64,000 nucleotides of DNA, taken from Lepisosteus oculatus. Lineage: Eukaryota > Chordata > Actinopteri > Semionotiformes > Lepisosteidae. How positions within the stretch are numbered: position 1 is the stretch's first letter; every line of letters starts with the position of its first letter. The DNA is taken from NCBI RefSeq assembly GCF_040954835.1, contig NC_090709.1, positions 46,456,976 to 46,520,975 on the forward strand, in the 5' to 3' direction. Positions 1 to 8,900 of the stretch are shown piece by piece. A program made the translations under genes and the position numbers. The notes under the pieces were generated by a model. That model searched no databases. It was given only the letters and a program-made list of their open reading frames with translations, and was not told the origin of the DNA.

Positions 1-71
1 TTTCCGCCCGGTCTCGAACCGGGGACCTTTCGCGTGTTAGGCGAACGTGATAGCCGCTACACTACGGAAAC
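1..71 (-). tRNA. tRNA-Val (AAC), last base(s) cut by window edge
   Basis: Read on the minus strand this is a tRNA-Val. The acceptor 5' strand is GTTTCCG, the D loop keeps a GG pair, the anticodon loop is CTAACAC (anticodon AAC), and the T arm is CCCGG-TTCGAGA-CCGGG. The window begins one base inside the 3' acceptor strand, so the end is missing. All visible stems pair, so the gene looks functional. It heads an array in which Val and Phe lie about 110 bp apart on one strand; the same pair recurs at 2410-2664, 8901-9155 and 51885-52139. Confidence 0.93.
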
Positions 72-180
72 CTGCAGTGACCGCTGCTGGTGTCTCGCTT
101 GCATTTCGGGCTGAGAAAGGGACACGTCACTTTAGGAAGGGGGCGCTGGAGAGAGGAACAAAGGGCGCGATGAAACAAAA

Positions 181-253
181 TGCCGAAACCCGGGATCGAA
201 CCAGGGACCTTTAGATCTTCAGTCTAACGCTCTCCCAACTGAGCTATTTCGGC
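181..253 (-). tRNA. tRNA-Phe (GAA)
   Basis: This is a full 73-nt tRNA-Phe on the minus strand. The acceptor pairs GCCGAAA with TTTCGGC, the D arm is GCTC/GAGC with GGG in the loop, the anticodon loop is CTGAAGA (GAA), the T loop is TTCGATC and the discriminator is A73. A TTTT run follows the 3' end at once, as expected for a Pol III terminator. Every stem pairs, so it is likely active. It delivers phenylalanine in cytosolic translation. Confidence 0.96.
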
Positions 254-786
254 GATGCGCAAAGCCCACAGCCACCTGCTCCAGCCTTGCTGTGTTGCGG
301 CATGAGCGCACCAAGAGTAGCGGGAGAGTGTTGCAGGAACGTCACTCAGAAGGAAAGCCACCCAGCTGCGCCCTCTGAGCTCTGTCCAGCGCATCTTCCT
401 CGCATGGACTCCTGCCTGCGACGGGCAGGAAACAATTAGCAAGAACAGAACGACACCCCATGGGTGTCTCATGACCGCACCTTAGGTTGTGACACGTGCA
501 GGTGTGAGGGGTTGCCCGGCTACTTTGGAGCAGAGCTTGGGCGGAGGGGGGGGCGGGAAAGCAGACAAAGAGGTGACACCTCAAGGTCTGCACGATCACA
601 GCTCTCCGCCGCCCCAGGCTTCCGCTCGATAAGCTACTAGACACACGCCCCTCCTCACACAGACCGTGGAAAAGCCCCCGAGTGGGAGGGCTCTCTCTTC
701 CTCCCAGGAGCTCTTGGACACGACGCACAGACAGGGCACGGGGAGCCCCCGCCTGCAAACACGGCTCCAGGCAGGACTCCACTATT
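254..786. repeat. tRNA-array spacer downstream of Phe, copy 1
   Basis: This GC-rich spacer recurs, usually well over 90 percent identical by eye, at 9156-9700, 52140-52690 and inverted at 1890-2409. It belongs to a repeating tRNA unit rather than to a protein gene; the open frames seen in it shift between copies. The repeat breaks at about 786, where an unrelated 436-bp sequence begins. Confidence 0.8.
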
Positions 787-1222
787 CTGTTGCCTATAGT
801 CATATACGGGTTTTTTGCATGAAGCCGTATTGAACAGTATTTCTCGCGTTGTGAGCTTGTGTATACAGCGGTCCCCCGGGTTCCAGTTAGTGCGTAATTA
901 CGCATCGATGAAAAACCGGAGGTTTAAAAAAAGATAATTAGCTCACTGATACTTTGATGTAGAGGCTGTGGAAAGACCACGTCGTGGTCTTTAAAATGCA
1001 TTTGGTTTGAAGGCGTTCTGTGCTTCCGTTGCGAAGATATGGACAAAAGAATATTCGTGCTTGGTCCAAAAAATGTAATATAAACGAAAAAGTAAAGGCT
1101 GAGAAAGCATTCACAATGTATTTTATGCACAAAGCAAGTATTCTCGCGATTCTAAGAGGTTTCGTGTAAACGCTACAGGCGTGGCAAAATCGTTTTCGAA
1201 CTTCAAGCTAACTTTACCCCGG
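787..1222. repeat. 436-bp unidentified repeat, copy 1
   Basis: The stretch is almost identical to 53446-53882, about 52 kb away, and both copies abut tRNA-array sequence. It carries no coding frame of note, no RNA gene I recognise and no clear terminal repeats. It ends at a CCCGGTC motif in both copies, after which the flanks differ. It could be a unit of the array lost from other copies or a short mobile element. Confidence 0.7.
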
Positions 1223-1318
1223 TCAGACAGCGAGAGCAATGAAAAGGTGCACGACGCTGTGAAAGAAAACAGAGAAGTGAAAGGCAGTCATTTCTCTAAG
1301 GAGGTGAAAGAAAAGCTA

Positions 1319-1391
1319 CTCCCCGTCGGGGAATCGCGTGACATGTCTCCCGCGTGACAGGCGGGGATACTTGCCACTATACTAACGAGGA
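1319..1391 (-). pseudogene. tRNA-Asp pseudogene (GTC), T arm destroyed
   Basis: On the minus strand the 5' two thirds match tRNA-Asp (TCCTCGT acceptor strand, CTGTCAC anticodon loop). The T arm has been replaced: where sister copies have the CGGGGTTCGA block this one reads ATGTCACGCG. That removes the B box and the T stem, so Pol III transcription and folding should fail. Intact sisters lie at 10154 and 49780. Confidence 0.88.
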
Positions 1392-2409
1392 AGATATCGC
1401 TCTCTCCAACCCCCGGCATCGTGTCCCGACCCAGCATGCTGGAAGCCGACGCGTGCTGTGATCCCTTTACGGAGCAGAAATGACAACCGAGGAGCCGAGA
1501 GATCATTTCCGCATTTCGCGTCTGAACGGAAAACACAAACGACCAACTCGGAATGACTTGCCTTTGACGCTTTTCAAAGCGTTTTGTGCACGACGACTGC
1601 GCCGCCTAGCAGATACAAATGGGTTGTACAACTTTGAACTAGCAAATGGAAGAGGGCTAAGCCCCCTCTCTTTTAGCCCAGGTTCGATCTGTCTCCCAGA
1701 ATCACCAGGGCGCACACACACACACCCGTGCCGTTGAAGTGCTCTGCTTCATTTCTAAGGACAACTCAACATTCACTCCTACCCCGAGTGCAGAAAAGAC
1801 AGCATCCGCAGCAACAACAGCTCAGGTCTCTGCACAGGAGCTAAGCTGCCCCCATCTCCTCTGCTCTGCGGCTCCTGCGGAGCAGAGTCCTGCCTGGAGC
1901 CGTGTTTGCAGGCGGCGGCTCCCCGCGCCCTGTCTGTGCGTCATGTCCAAGAGCTCCTGGGAGGAAGAGAGAGCCCTCCCACTCGGGGGCTTTTCCACGG
2001 TCTGTGTGAGGAGGGGCGGGTGTGTCCAGTAGCTGGAAGCGGAAGCCTGGGGCGGCGGAGAGCTGTGATCGTGCAGACCTTGAGGTGTCACCTCTTTGTC
2101 TGCTTTCCCGCCCCCCCTCCGCCCAAGCTCTGCTCCAAAGTAGCCCGGCAACCCCTCACACCTGCACGTGTCAAAACCTAAGGTGTGGTCATGAGACACC
2201 CATGGGGTGTTGTTCTGTTCTTGCTAATTGTTTCCTGCCCGTCGCAGGTAGGAGTCCATGCGAGGAAGATGCGCTGGACAGAGCTCAGAGGGTGCAACTG
2301 GGTGGCTTTCCTTCTGAATGTCGTTCCTGCAACACTCTCCCGCTCCTCTTGGTGCGCTCATGCTGCAACACAGGAAGGCTGGAGCAGATGGCTGTGTGCT
2401 CTCTGCACC
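1392..2409. repeat. tRNA-array spacer, opposite orientation
   Basis: The stretch carries Asp-side spacer (about 1392-1740, matching inverted 49500-49780) followed by Phe-side spacer (about 1740-2409, the reverse complement of 254-786). No protein gene is supported. Together with the tRNAs on either side it makes 1-786 and 1890-2664 two arms of an inverted repeat. Confidence 0.75.
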
Positions 2410-2482
2410 GCCGAAATAGTTCAGATGGGAGAGCGCTAGACTGAAGATCTAAAGGTCCCTGGTTTGATCCCGGGTTTCGGCA
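2410..2482 (+). tRNA. tRNA-Phe (GAA), weakly degenerate
   Basis: A 73-nt tRNA-Phe with perfect acceptor and anticodon stems and a TTTT terminator right after it. The T loop reads TTTGATC instead of TTCGATC, which loses the nearly universal C56 that pairs with G19 and sits in the B box. The D stem has a C to T change giving a G-U pair. It may be weakly transcribed or dead. It is the plus-strand mirror of the gene at 181-253. Confidence 0.8.
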
Positions 2483-2591
2483 TTTTGTTTCATCGCGCCC
2501 TTTGTTCCTCTCTCCAGCGCCCCCTTCCTAAAGTGACGCGTCCCTTTCTCAGCCCGAAACGCAAGCGAGACACCAGCAGCAGTCACTGCAG

Positions 2592-2664
2592 GTTTCCGTA
2601 GTGTAGAAGCTATCACGTTCGCCTAACACGCGAGAGGTCCCCGGTTCGAGACCGGGCGGAAACA
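2592..2664 (+). tRNA. tRNA-Val (AAC), D loop degenerate
   Basis: Acceptor, anticodon (AAC) and T arms match tRNA-Val. The D loop reads TAGAAGC where intact copies have TAGTGGT or TAGCGGC, so the G18-G19 pair needed for the D/T loop kiss is lost. It could be a decaying gene. It is the mirror copy of 1-71 in the inverted repeat. Confidence 0.75.
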
Positions 2665-3236
2665 GCCTCGTGTTGCACGCTCCTGTACTTCACAGAGGTC
2701 TTGAGCAACCGGTCATTTGTTCCCAATGTATTTCCGGTGCCTTCGTGCACTCTTGTACCAAACGCACGTTCCTTCTGTACGCGGAACCGATCATTTGCAA
2801 TTGGGCTGTGCCGGCAAACCAGGACGAGCTCTGTCGGCTCAAAAGCAGCGCAGGACCTGCAAGAACAACAGAAAGATTAGCATCCAGCGGGGGCCTCTTA
2901 GTGAGCCCAAGAGCTCATCAAGAATCGGCTCCAGCAACAGGGCTGGGCGCATTGTTCCATTCTCCGCCCACTGTCGGTGTAAACAAGTCCCTCCTGGTCT
3001 CTGCTTGAAATGCACTTTCCTGCGTTTGCTTTGGTGTAACTGGCTTCCCCTGCATGGGCGAATGTGAAGAAGATCCTTAGTAAGTCATTGAAGAAAACCG
3101 AGAAGAGGTCGGAGTGGCCTCTGTCGTTCATCAACGATCCAGTCAGGCAGTACTCCTCTGTAAAGCGCCGTTCGTTCACATCGATTGGCTTTTTTTTTGC
3201 CTTCATTCGTGCAAGTAGTAAAAGCAGACACCCCTT
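2665..3236. repeat. tRNA-array Val-His spacer, copy 1
   Basis: The spacer matches the reverse complement of 51312-51884 over its whole length, and of 8455-8900 in part. In the other two copies it leads to a tRNA-His. Here it stops at about 3236, some 15 bp before that gene would begin, and runs straight into LINE sequence. Open frames in it are accidental. Confidence 0.8.
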
Positions 3237-3420
3237 TAGGGAGCCTGTCAGCACCCGGCGTTTTCCCCTTCTGTAAGCTCTCCATAGCCTCTCAGCTCTT
3301 CTACTGTCAAATCCCCCTCAAGTACTTCCCTATCTTCTTCACTCAAAACGTTTTCTAGCTTTGAGGTAAAAAAATGAATTTCTTCATCCTTTACCTCTGT
3401 AGAGCTGTACATTCTTGAGT

Positions 3421-3759
3421 AGAAGTGTCACGCCCTCTGCAGCCAGAGGGCGGTCCTTCTCTGTCCTGTCCCTAGTTTCTGGTCTGCTGTCCTTCCTGTC
3501 CCTCTCTTTCCCTTGGCTAAATATTTCAGGGTCTTGCACTCTGTCCTCGCTCAGCACTGACGTTCGGATGTCCTGAGACCCGCCTAGCACCAGGGCGCCC
3601 CACGTCCGCTCCCTGAGGGCACAGGTTTCTATACGGCATTCCTGAACTCTTTGCACTAATGAGCCCGGGCCTTTTTCCCGTATCGCCGCTAAGCATATGG
3701 GTCTTTTTCCGCCCTCCTGCTCCCCACGGTTAGTCCCCTTGGACGTCCGTGACAAGAAG
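3421..3759. mobile_element. Solo LTR (3426-3754) with 5-bp target duplication
   Basis: A 329-bp insert with ends TGTCACG and CGTGACA, flanked on both sides by AGAAG. It interrupts LINE sequence that is continuous in copy 2 near 62220. TG...CA ends and a 5-bp duplication are typical of LTR elements; no internal region remains, so it is a solo LTR left by recombination. The end sequences resemble those of the LTR at 19246-19737, suggesting a related Gypsy-like family. It is younger than the LINE copy. Confidence 0.85.
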
Positions 3760-4835
3760 GCCTCGATGCAGGACAGGATAGCACTCGGCTCTGTTCTCTC
3801 TCTTCCCTCCTCATCAACTACACTTTCCATGACAGACTTGGAGCCTACCACTTTCCTGAAAAAGAAGCGAGTACACTTCTCATTTTCGTCCAAGAACTGC
3901 ACTCTGCTTCTTAACAGCACTCCTCGACTACTTTCTTCCGCTATGCTCCGGACATCCTTTTTTAAAAGGGTGATATCCTCGAGCACATCGAAGCCACTGT
4001 CTCGTGTAGAGACGCTGCAGCTGCCTCTGTTTCCTGGCTAGCACTCTTCTCCGTCTGGCAGCAGCCTTCCTTCCCTCATCCATGAAAAAGGCCTTTGTCC
4101 TCACCTTCACCTCCTCCCACCACTCTCCTACTGACTCGTACAGACACTGCAAGGACAGCCACTGTGATAGTTTCTCCTTGTAGCGGGATACTACCCCCTC
4201 ATTCTCTAGCAGCTTTGTGTTGAGTTTCCAGAGGCCTGGGCCAAAGACAGTCCCGCCCTGGAGTTCCACTCTACACCCTAAAGCCTGATGATCTGAGAAG
4301 AAGACAGGCTGAAGAGTGACCCCAACAACTTTCACTCTCTCTGAGACAAAGCAATAGTCAATTCTGGAGCTGCTATTCCTCCCTGACCATGTATATCCTG
4401 CTATTGTGGGATATATACATCTATATGTGTCTGAGAGTTTAAAGTCTTGAACTAAGTTTTGCAGGGCCAGTGAGCTGGAATCCAATTTTATCGGAGAGCT
4501 AGACTGCCTATCTGTGTGCTCTAAGATACAATTAAAATCCTCTCCCACTATCACGTCTGTGCTACATAACAATAGGGGAGAGAGTGCTTTGAGTAGCTCC
4601 ACCCTTCCTCCAACGTCAGTAGGACAATACACATTGATTAGACGCAGGTTAACGGTCCCCCATTCGACATCCACACACAGCAACCTGCCATCTATGACCC
4701 TCTGAATACTTTTCAATTTGAATGCCCATCCTTTGAAAAGAATGGCCACGCCAGAGGTTCTGTTGTTATTGTCCCCTGACCAATCAGAAGGCCCTTTATC
4801 CCACCTATCTTCAAAGCTTTTATACCTCTCTTGAT
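3760..4835 (-). pseudogene. LINE ORF2 fragment: APE endonuclease and linker
   Basis: On the minus strand the frame that opens at 4749 encodes the second half of an AP-type endonuclease: LINVYCPTD, then VGEDFNCILE, then SSRIDYCFVS and FSDHQALGC, which are the DFN, RIDY and SDH catalytic boxes. A basic linker follows (RKAAARRRR). The ORF1 stop lies at about 4833 and the visible endonuclease homology starts right after it. The first 50-60 residues of a usual domain (the N and QETH boxes) are not seen, so this copy is defective. A frame change near 3950 separates this frame from the next. Confidence 0.82.
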
Positions 4836-6227
4836 TTACTTCTTTTTCTTTTTCTTCTTACCAATTTCCTGCCAGCCATCCTCTGAATGAGCCTTCATCA
4901 GGGTGGCAGCAGTAAAAGCGTTCACAGAGTCCATTTCAAGGAAGGGGGTAGAGGGAGGGGTGGAGGGGTTCCAGCTGTCCCCATCACCATGCTCTCCTTC
5001 CTCCTCGCTCGGGGAGAAAACAGAGTCATTTTTCCTTTTCCTCAAGTCCAGCTCCTGGGAGCACTGAGGGGAAAGGGGTGCAGCCGATGCACCAGTCTCC
5101 TCTTCCCCCTCACCCACCAGCTGCTGCAGATCCTCCGTGATGGACTGGATGGAGGAGAGGAGGGCATCTGTAGCACTTGCAGAGTCTGAGAAAAGCAGCT
5201 CTGCTGAATCCTGGGTATCCTCGCTGGACCCGCTTCACCGGGGGACCCCACACTGGCCCTCGTTCTGAGGAGCAGGAGTGGGGGAGGGGTCCTCGCTGTT
5301 CTCTGGGTTTTCAAACCCTCGTGCGTGTCTGGTGCAGTCTGCAGTTGTGGGGGCGTAGTGGATTTCTCTTCCACCGGCCCCGGAGCCACAGCAGGACTGA
5401 TCCTGGCTGGAGGCTGAGAGTCTTTGTCCAACAAGGGTTCTTTGTTTGACTTGTTATTTGCTTTGGATTTTCAGGCCGGTTTGGCTGAAACAAGCACTGC
5501 CTCATCCTTTCTCATTTTGAGTTTATTGGCGTAGGCGTGAGGGCAGTTCTTAAAAACGTGTCCTTCCGAGCCACATAAATTGCAATTTGGTAGCATTGAA
5601 CAGTCAGAGGATAAATGTCCCTGTTTGCCACAGGTCTTGCAGCATTTCACAGTGCAGGACGATGCCAGGTGTCCCACAGCACCACAGCGCTGACACACCT
5701 TTGGTTGTCCCACATAAAAAACATAGCCATTGCAGGTGCCCAGCCGGATTGTAGAGGGCAGGTGCCTTAAGCCTCCATTTACATTGTCCGGTAGCAAACG
5801 AACCTCGAATTTCCTTGCCTCCTGTTTTTATACTGTCAACATCTCTAACCTCAGTTCCATGGTGGACGGTGCAGTACTGGTTAAGCCAGGTTTGAATGTC
5901 CTCCGTCTTTGCCAGATTCGAGAACATAACAACATGCACTGTTTTCCTCTCTCTCTGTGTCAGAGGCTGCAAGTTGACCTTCTCAAGGGCAGGAACTTTC
6001 CCTCTTTTTGCCTCAAACACATCCACACATCGTTCAAACAGAGAATAGGTAGCAAAAACAACCTCAAATGCTTTCTGACCTGGGAGAGCGAAGATGAAAT
6101 CCAAGTGCCGAGGTTCAAAGCCAAGTTCCTTCTGCAACACTTTTCTACTGAACTGCATGCGATCCATGAAGAGGTCATCCAAAACCTCAAAACGCACAGC
6201 ATTCTTGCGGGATCCAAAAGTTGCCAT
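4833..6227 (-). pseudogene. LINE ORF1 with three CCHC zinc knuckles
   Basis: This is the nucleic-acid-binding protein of the Tx1-clade LINE. The start at 6227 gives MATFGSRKNAVRFEV, and the N-terminal globular region follows. After a frame change near 5800 the second frame has GTCNGYVFYVGQPKVC and knuckles CQRCGAVGHLASSC, CKTCGKQGHLSSDC and CNLCGSEGHVFKNC. A third stretch, about 4836-5117, is acidic and ends in DGWQEIG plus a lysine run and a stop. The order globular part, GYVFYxGQP, three knuckles is the usual ORF1 plan of Tx1-type LINEs. At least two frame changes make this copy non-functional. Confidence 0.85.
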
Positions 6228-6296
6228 TTCGTAAACTGCAAAACAAACACTGCTTCCACAAAACAAGCAAACAATCCAACTACTCCACCTACAGGA
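6228..6296 (-). other. LINE 5' leader, abutting U1
   Basis: Only 69 bp separate the U1 junction from the ORF1 start codon. It is too short and too plain to hold an obvious promoter. That fits an element transcribed from the host U1 promoter, which lies upstream on the same strand; this is inference. Confidence 0.6.
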
Positions 6297-6328
6297 TGAT
6301 CAAGGTATCTCCCCTGCCAGGTAAATAT
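6297..6328 (-). ncRNA. RNU1: U1 snRNA nt 1-32 (fragment cut by LINE)
   Basis: Reading minus from 6328, the sequence follows U1 snRNA from its first base: the 5' splice-site pairing region (here ATATTTACCTG, with C4 changed to T), then GCAGGGGAGATACC, then TTGATCA with A26 changed to T. The match stops after A32, and the next base begins the LINE. That is 30 of 32 bases, with the rest of U1 absent. It is a U1 gene or pseudogene split by the LINE. The missing kind of half is seen, from another locus, at 59762-59885. Confidence 0.88.
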
Positions 6329-7184
6329 AAGTTATATAAGGCCCTGCAAGCGGCCCGGACCCACAGCACAAAGTGCGCAGCCTAGCCCAGCTCCTCGCCC
6401 CGCACGCCACTGCCTCCTGCTGGGCCCACTCTTTCGCACACTCACACGCCACACTAACACTCAAAAGGGTGGGCAAAACGAGAAAACGAGCACGCCGTTT
6501 CCTACACATCTGCAGTCGCCAATGCGCATTCGCAGCATGTCCCGGGATGCAATTCGGCCTCATTTGCATAGCACCAGACCCACAAATCGCTACGCAGGCT
6601 CGCGTCGTGCGCCTGCCACGCACCGAACAAACACTGGAGCCTTTTCAGCAATTTCCAAAAAACGGGCCTGCTCGCCTGCCCACAAGGCTCCGTCTCTTAC
6701 CCGCTCTCCAGAGCCTGCTGCCTTCTGTGCTGTTCTCTCGGCACCGCTGCAGCGCACACTACTCCTGCAGCGCGGGGAGAAAGTTTCCACGCTCCGCCGC
6801 AGGGAAGGCTCGCTCCGTGCGCACATGTCCTTTCAATGCCAGTTCAACAAGTGCTCCGCATTAGCAGCGTCAGGGCTCCGGCATGTTGCACCTCACCTCA
6901 CCTCGCACAGCCCCCTCTTCGAATGTCTGGCGCTGGGCATGCCCCGCTCTCCTCCACCTTATCTTATCGCGTGTGACCACCGACAATGGCCACAATGCAC
7001 CTGTAAAGTGTTAATTGGGGCACAGGAACAGCCCGTCTCGTCTCGGGGGCCGGCTTCAAAGACAATAACCGCAAACACAACGGGGCGGAGGAAGTAGACA
7101 ACACAACACATGCAGGTACATTCAGCTCCGGCGGGAACGAGTCATTTGTTGGTCTTTTCAAGTGCTGAGAGCTGAGTAATCCTT
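6329..7184. other. GC-rich DNA upstream of the U1 start
   Basis: The stretch lies 5' of U1 on the minus strand. It is rich in CpG and has no convincing gene. An A/T motif TTATATAA sits only 4-11 bp before U1 nt 1, too near for a normal TATA box. I could not identify a clear proximal sequence element by eye. It may be the upstream region of a former U1 gene. Confidence 0.4.
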
Positions 7185-7565
7185 CGCTTGTATCGTTTCT
7201 CCCTGGTAACTGCGACTCATGACTGGGCTCACCCACAGCAGCCCAGCAGGTGTGAGACTGGCCGGCATCAGGATGGGAGATTCCCCCCTGAAAAGCTCAT
7301 GTTGCTGCTGCTCCTGCAAGAGGTGTTACTGGGACCAGTATGGAGCACTCACCCTGCGGTCCATGTGGCTTTCTCATGCCCCAGCATCCTGATGGCGACA
7401 CTCTACTGCGCAAACAGGCGCTGTCCTTCAGGGGAGGCGGAAAACTGAGGTCCCGACCCTCCTTGTGTCAGTGTCTCAGGGAGAGGATGGGCACTGTGAA
7501 ACTGACAGGGCTGTGTGGGAGAAGCTCCTCCTACAGGTCTAGGCACAGAAGAGCTTCACCAACAG
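7185..7565 (+). repeat. 5S-derived SINE-like repeat, degenerate
   Basis: The part GGCATCAGGATGGGAGATT matches the degenerate internal control region of 5S rRNA (TTGGATGGGAGACC). It is followed by the tail common in fish 5S-derived repeats: GTTACTGGGACCAGTATGGAG, CACTCACCCTG, AACAGGCGCTGTCCTTC and AAACTGAGGTCC. The 3' end runs into a tRNA-Val fragment at 7576. I call it a SINE-like relic from remembered repeat patterns, not from a database match. Confidence 0.55.
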
Positions 7566-7575
7566 AGTCACACAG

Positions 7576-7605
7576 CGAACGTGATAACTGCTACACTACG
7601 GAAAC
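7576..7605 (-). pseudogene. tRNA-Val 5' fragment
   Basis: The minus strand carries the first 30 nt of tRNA-Val (GTTTCCGTAGTGTAGCAG and onward) up to the anticodon stem; the 3' half is absent. The downstream context resembles that after the intact Val-CAC at 50473. Confidence 0.8.
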
Positions 7606-8092
7606 ATGCAGGGGCTGCTGCTGGTGTCTTGCTTGCATTTTGGGCTGAGAAAGGGAACGATGGGAACTTGTGCCCAGTGGCCCAGCGCTGAGCTTCACCA
7701 ATGCTATTCAGCTGCTTCCAGTATCTTTGTTGGAGTGCGCTGATTGACCATGCTCTCACACCAGGGTCCCACATTCTACAGCCCTCTCCACACAATCGAC
7801 AAAATCGGGCTACTGAAGTGGAGAATATCTCCTCTCCAGAAAGTGCAGATATCATCTTGGAGAGTATGAATCCTATTGCCGAAGGTCAACACTGTCTACC
7901 AGAGTCACCCCTCCCACCTCCTGCAAGTTTCCAAGCTGCAGAGATGATCAGTTCGGCTCACACGCGAGAGGTCCTCGCTTGAAAACATGCGCCCCCTCTT
8001 CTCGTACGTTTTACACATGATCGAGTGGTTTAAATGCGGCTCCTTTGTACATGGTGCTGATCTTTTGGAAAGCAGGAGGCAGAATGGAAACC
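7606..8092. repeat. tRNA-array Val-Glu spacer, copy B
   Basis: The spacer matches 50546-50972 in order and orientation, with a gap and many small differences. No protein gene is supported; the open frames are not conserved between the two copies. Confidence 0.7.
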
Positions 8093-8164
8093 TTCCCATA
8101 CCAGGAGTTGAACCCAGGCCATGTGGGTGAAGATCAGGTATCGTAACCGCTAGACCATATGGGA
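8093..8164 (-). pseudogene. tRNA-Glu (TTC), decayed
   Basis: A 72-nt tRNA-Glu shape is readable on the minus strand: TCCCATA/TATGGGA acceptor, D arm GTCTAGCGG and anticodon TTC. The loop is TCTTCAC, so the invariant U33 is C. The anticodon stem is broken (CCTGA against CCACA). Probably inactive. The sister at 50973-51038 has lost its T arm. Confidence 0.78.
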
Positions 8165-8382
8165 GCATACAGCCATGTTGTGCCGTGCGTCATGTAAGCA
8201 AACTGTAATTGCTGCCTTCATGACCTGCTTGGTGGAGAAAACACACAAGAGAGTTGGCACTCAGAGTGTCGAAGGGTCGATGTATACTAGGGCTCAGTTG
8301 AAATACGTCAGGACTTTTCCGACTAGTGTCACACGAAGAGAGTACTTCCTTTCCAACCCCCCTGTGTCTGTCTCGGTAACTC

Positions 8383-8454
8383 GCTGTGATCGTATAGTGG
8401 TCAGTATTTTGTATTGTGGCCGGAACAACCCCGGTTCGAATCTGGGTCACGGCA
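8383..8454 (+). pseudogene. tRNA-His (GTG), anticodon stem damaged
   Basis: The copy aligns end to end with the intact tRNA-His at 51240. The acceptor and T arm (CCCGG-TTCGAAT-CTGGG) are kept, and the anticodon loop is TTGTGGC. The anticodon stem has TTGTA against CGGAA, leaving two of five pairs mismatched and one wobble. Likely a decaying gene. Confidence 0.75.
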
Positions 8455-8900
8455 GAATAGGGCCACGGCAGAATCAATGACTTACTAAGGATCTTCTTCA
8501 CATTCGTCCATGCGGGGGAAGCCAGTTACACCAAAGCAAACGCAGGAAAGTGCAATTCAAGCAGAGACCAGGAGGGACTTGTTTACACCGAGAGTGGTCG
8601 GAGAATGGAACAATGCGCCCAGCCCTGTTGCTGGAGCCGATTCTTGATGAGATCTTGGGCTCACTAAGAAGCACCCGCTGGATGCTAATCTTTCTGTTGT
8701 TCTTGCAGGTCCTGCGCTGCTTTTGAGCCGACAGAGCTCGTCCTGGTCTGTCGGCACAGCCCAATTGCAAATGATCGGCTCCGCGTACAGAAGGAACGTG
8801 CGTTTGGTACAAGAGTGCATGAAGGCACCGGAAATACATTGGGAACAAATGACCGGTCGCTCAATACCTCTGTGAAGTACAGGAGCGTGCAAAACGAGGC
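8455..8900. repeat. tRNA-array His-Val spacer, copy B
   Basis: The spacer matches 51312-51884, but the 150 bp next to the His gene are missing here. It shares the long block ending in GGAGCGTGCAAAACGAGGC before tRNA-Val. It is non-coding. Confidence 0.75.

Larger units (their letters stand above)
3237..6296 (-). mobile_element. Tx1-clade LINE, copy 1 (5' end intact, 3' part missing)
   Basis: A non-LTR retrotransposon on the minus strand. From 5' to 3' it holds a 69-bp leader, ORF1 with three CCHC knuckles, an APE-type endonuclease and the start of the linker/RT region. It ends abruptly at about 3237 inside ORF2, at the residues that read KTPGADGLPK in copy 2. LINEs usually lose the 5' end, so this 3' loss points to later recombination. 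A solo LTR sits inside at 3426-3754. The 5' end abuts U1 snRNA nt 32. Over the roughly 1-kb overlap with copy 2 (59886-62755) only a few percent of bases differ by eye, so the family is fairly young. Confidence 0.9.

Noticed and set aside
224-905. Open frames across the tRNA genes and spacers (also at 1822-2444, 8498-9480, 51134-52464)
   Set aside because: They run through tRNA genes, change frame between near-identical copies and have no homologous domain. They are by-products of GC-rich repeats.
6329-6345. TATAAT-like motif as a U1 TATA box
   Set aside because: It lies 4-11 bp before U1 nt 1, whereas a TATA box would be at about -25 to -30. Vertebrate U1 genes normally use a proximal sequence element and no TATA.
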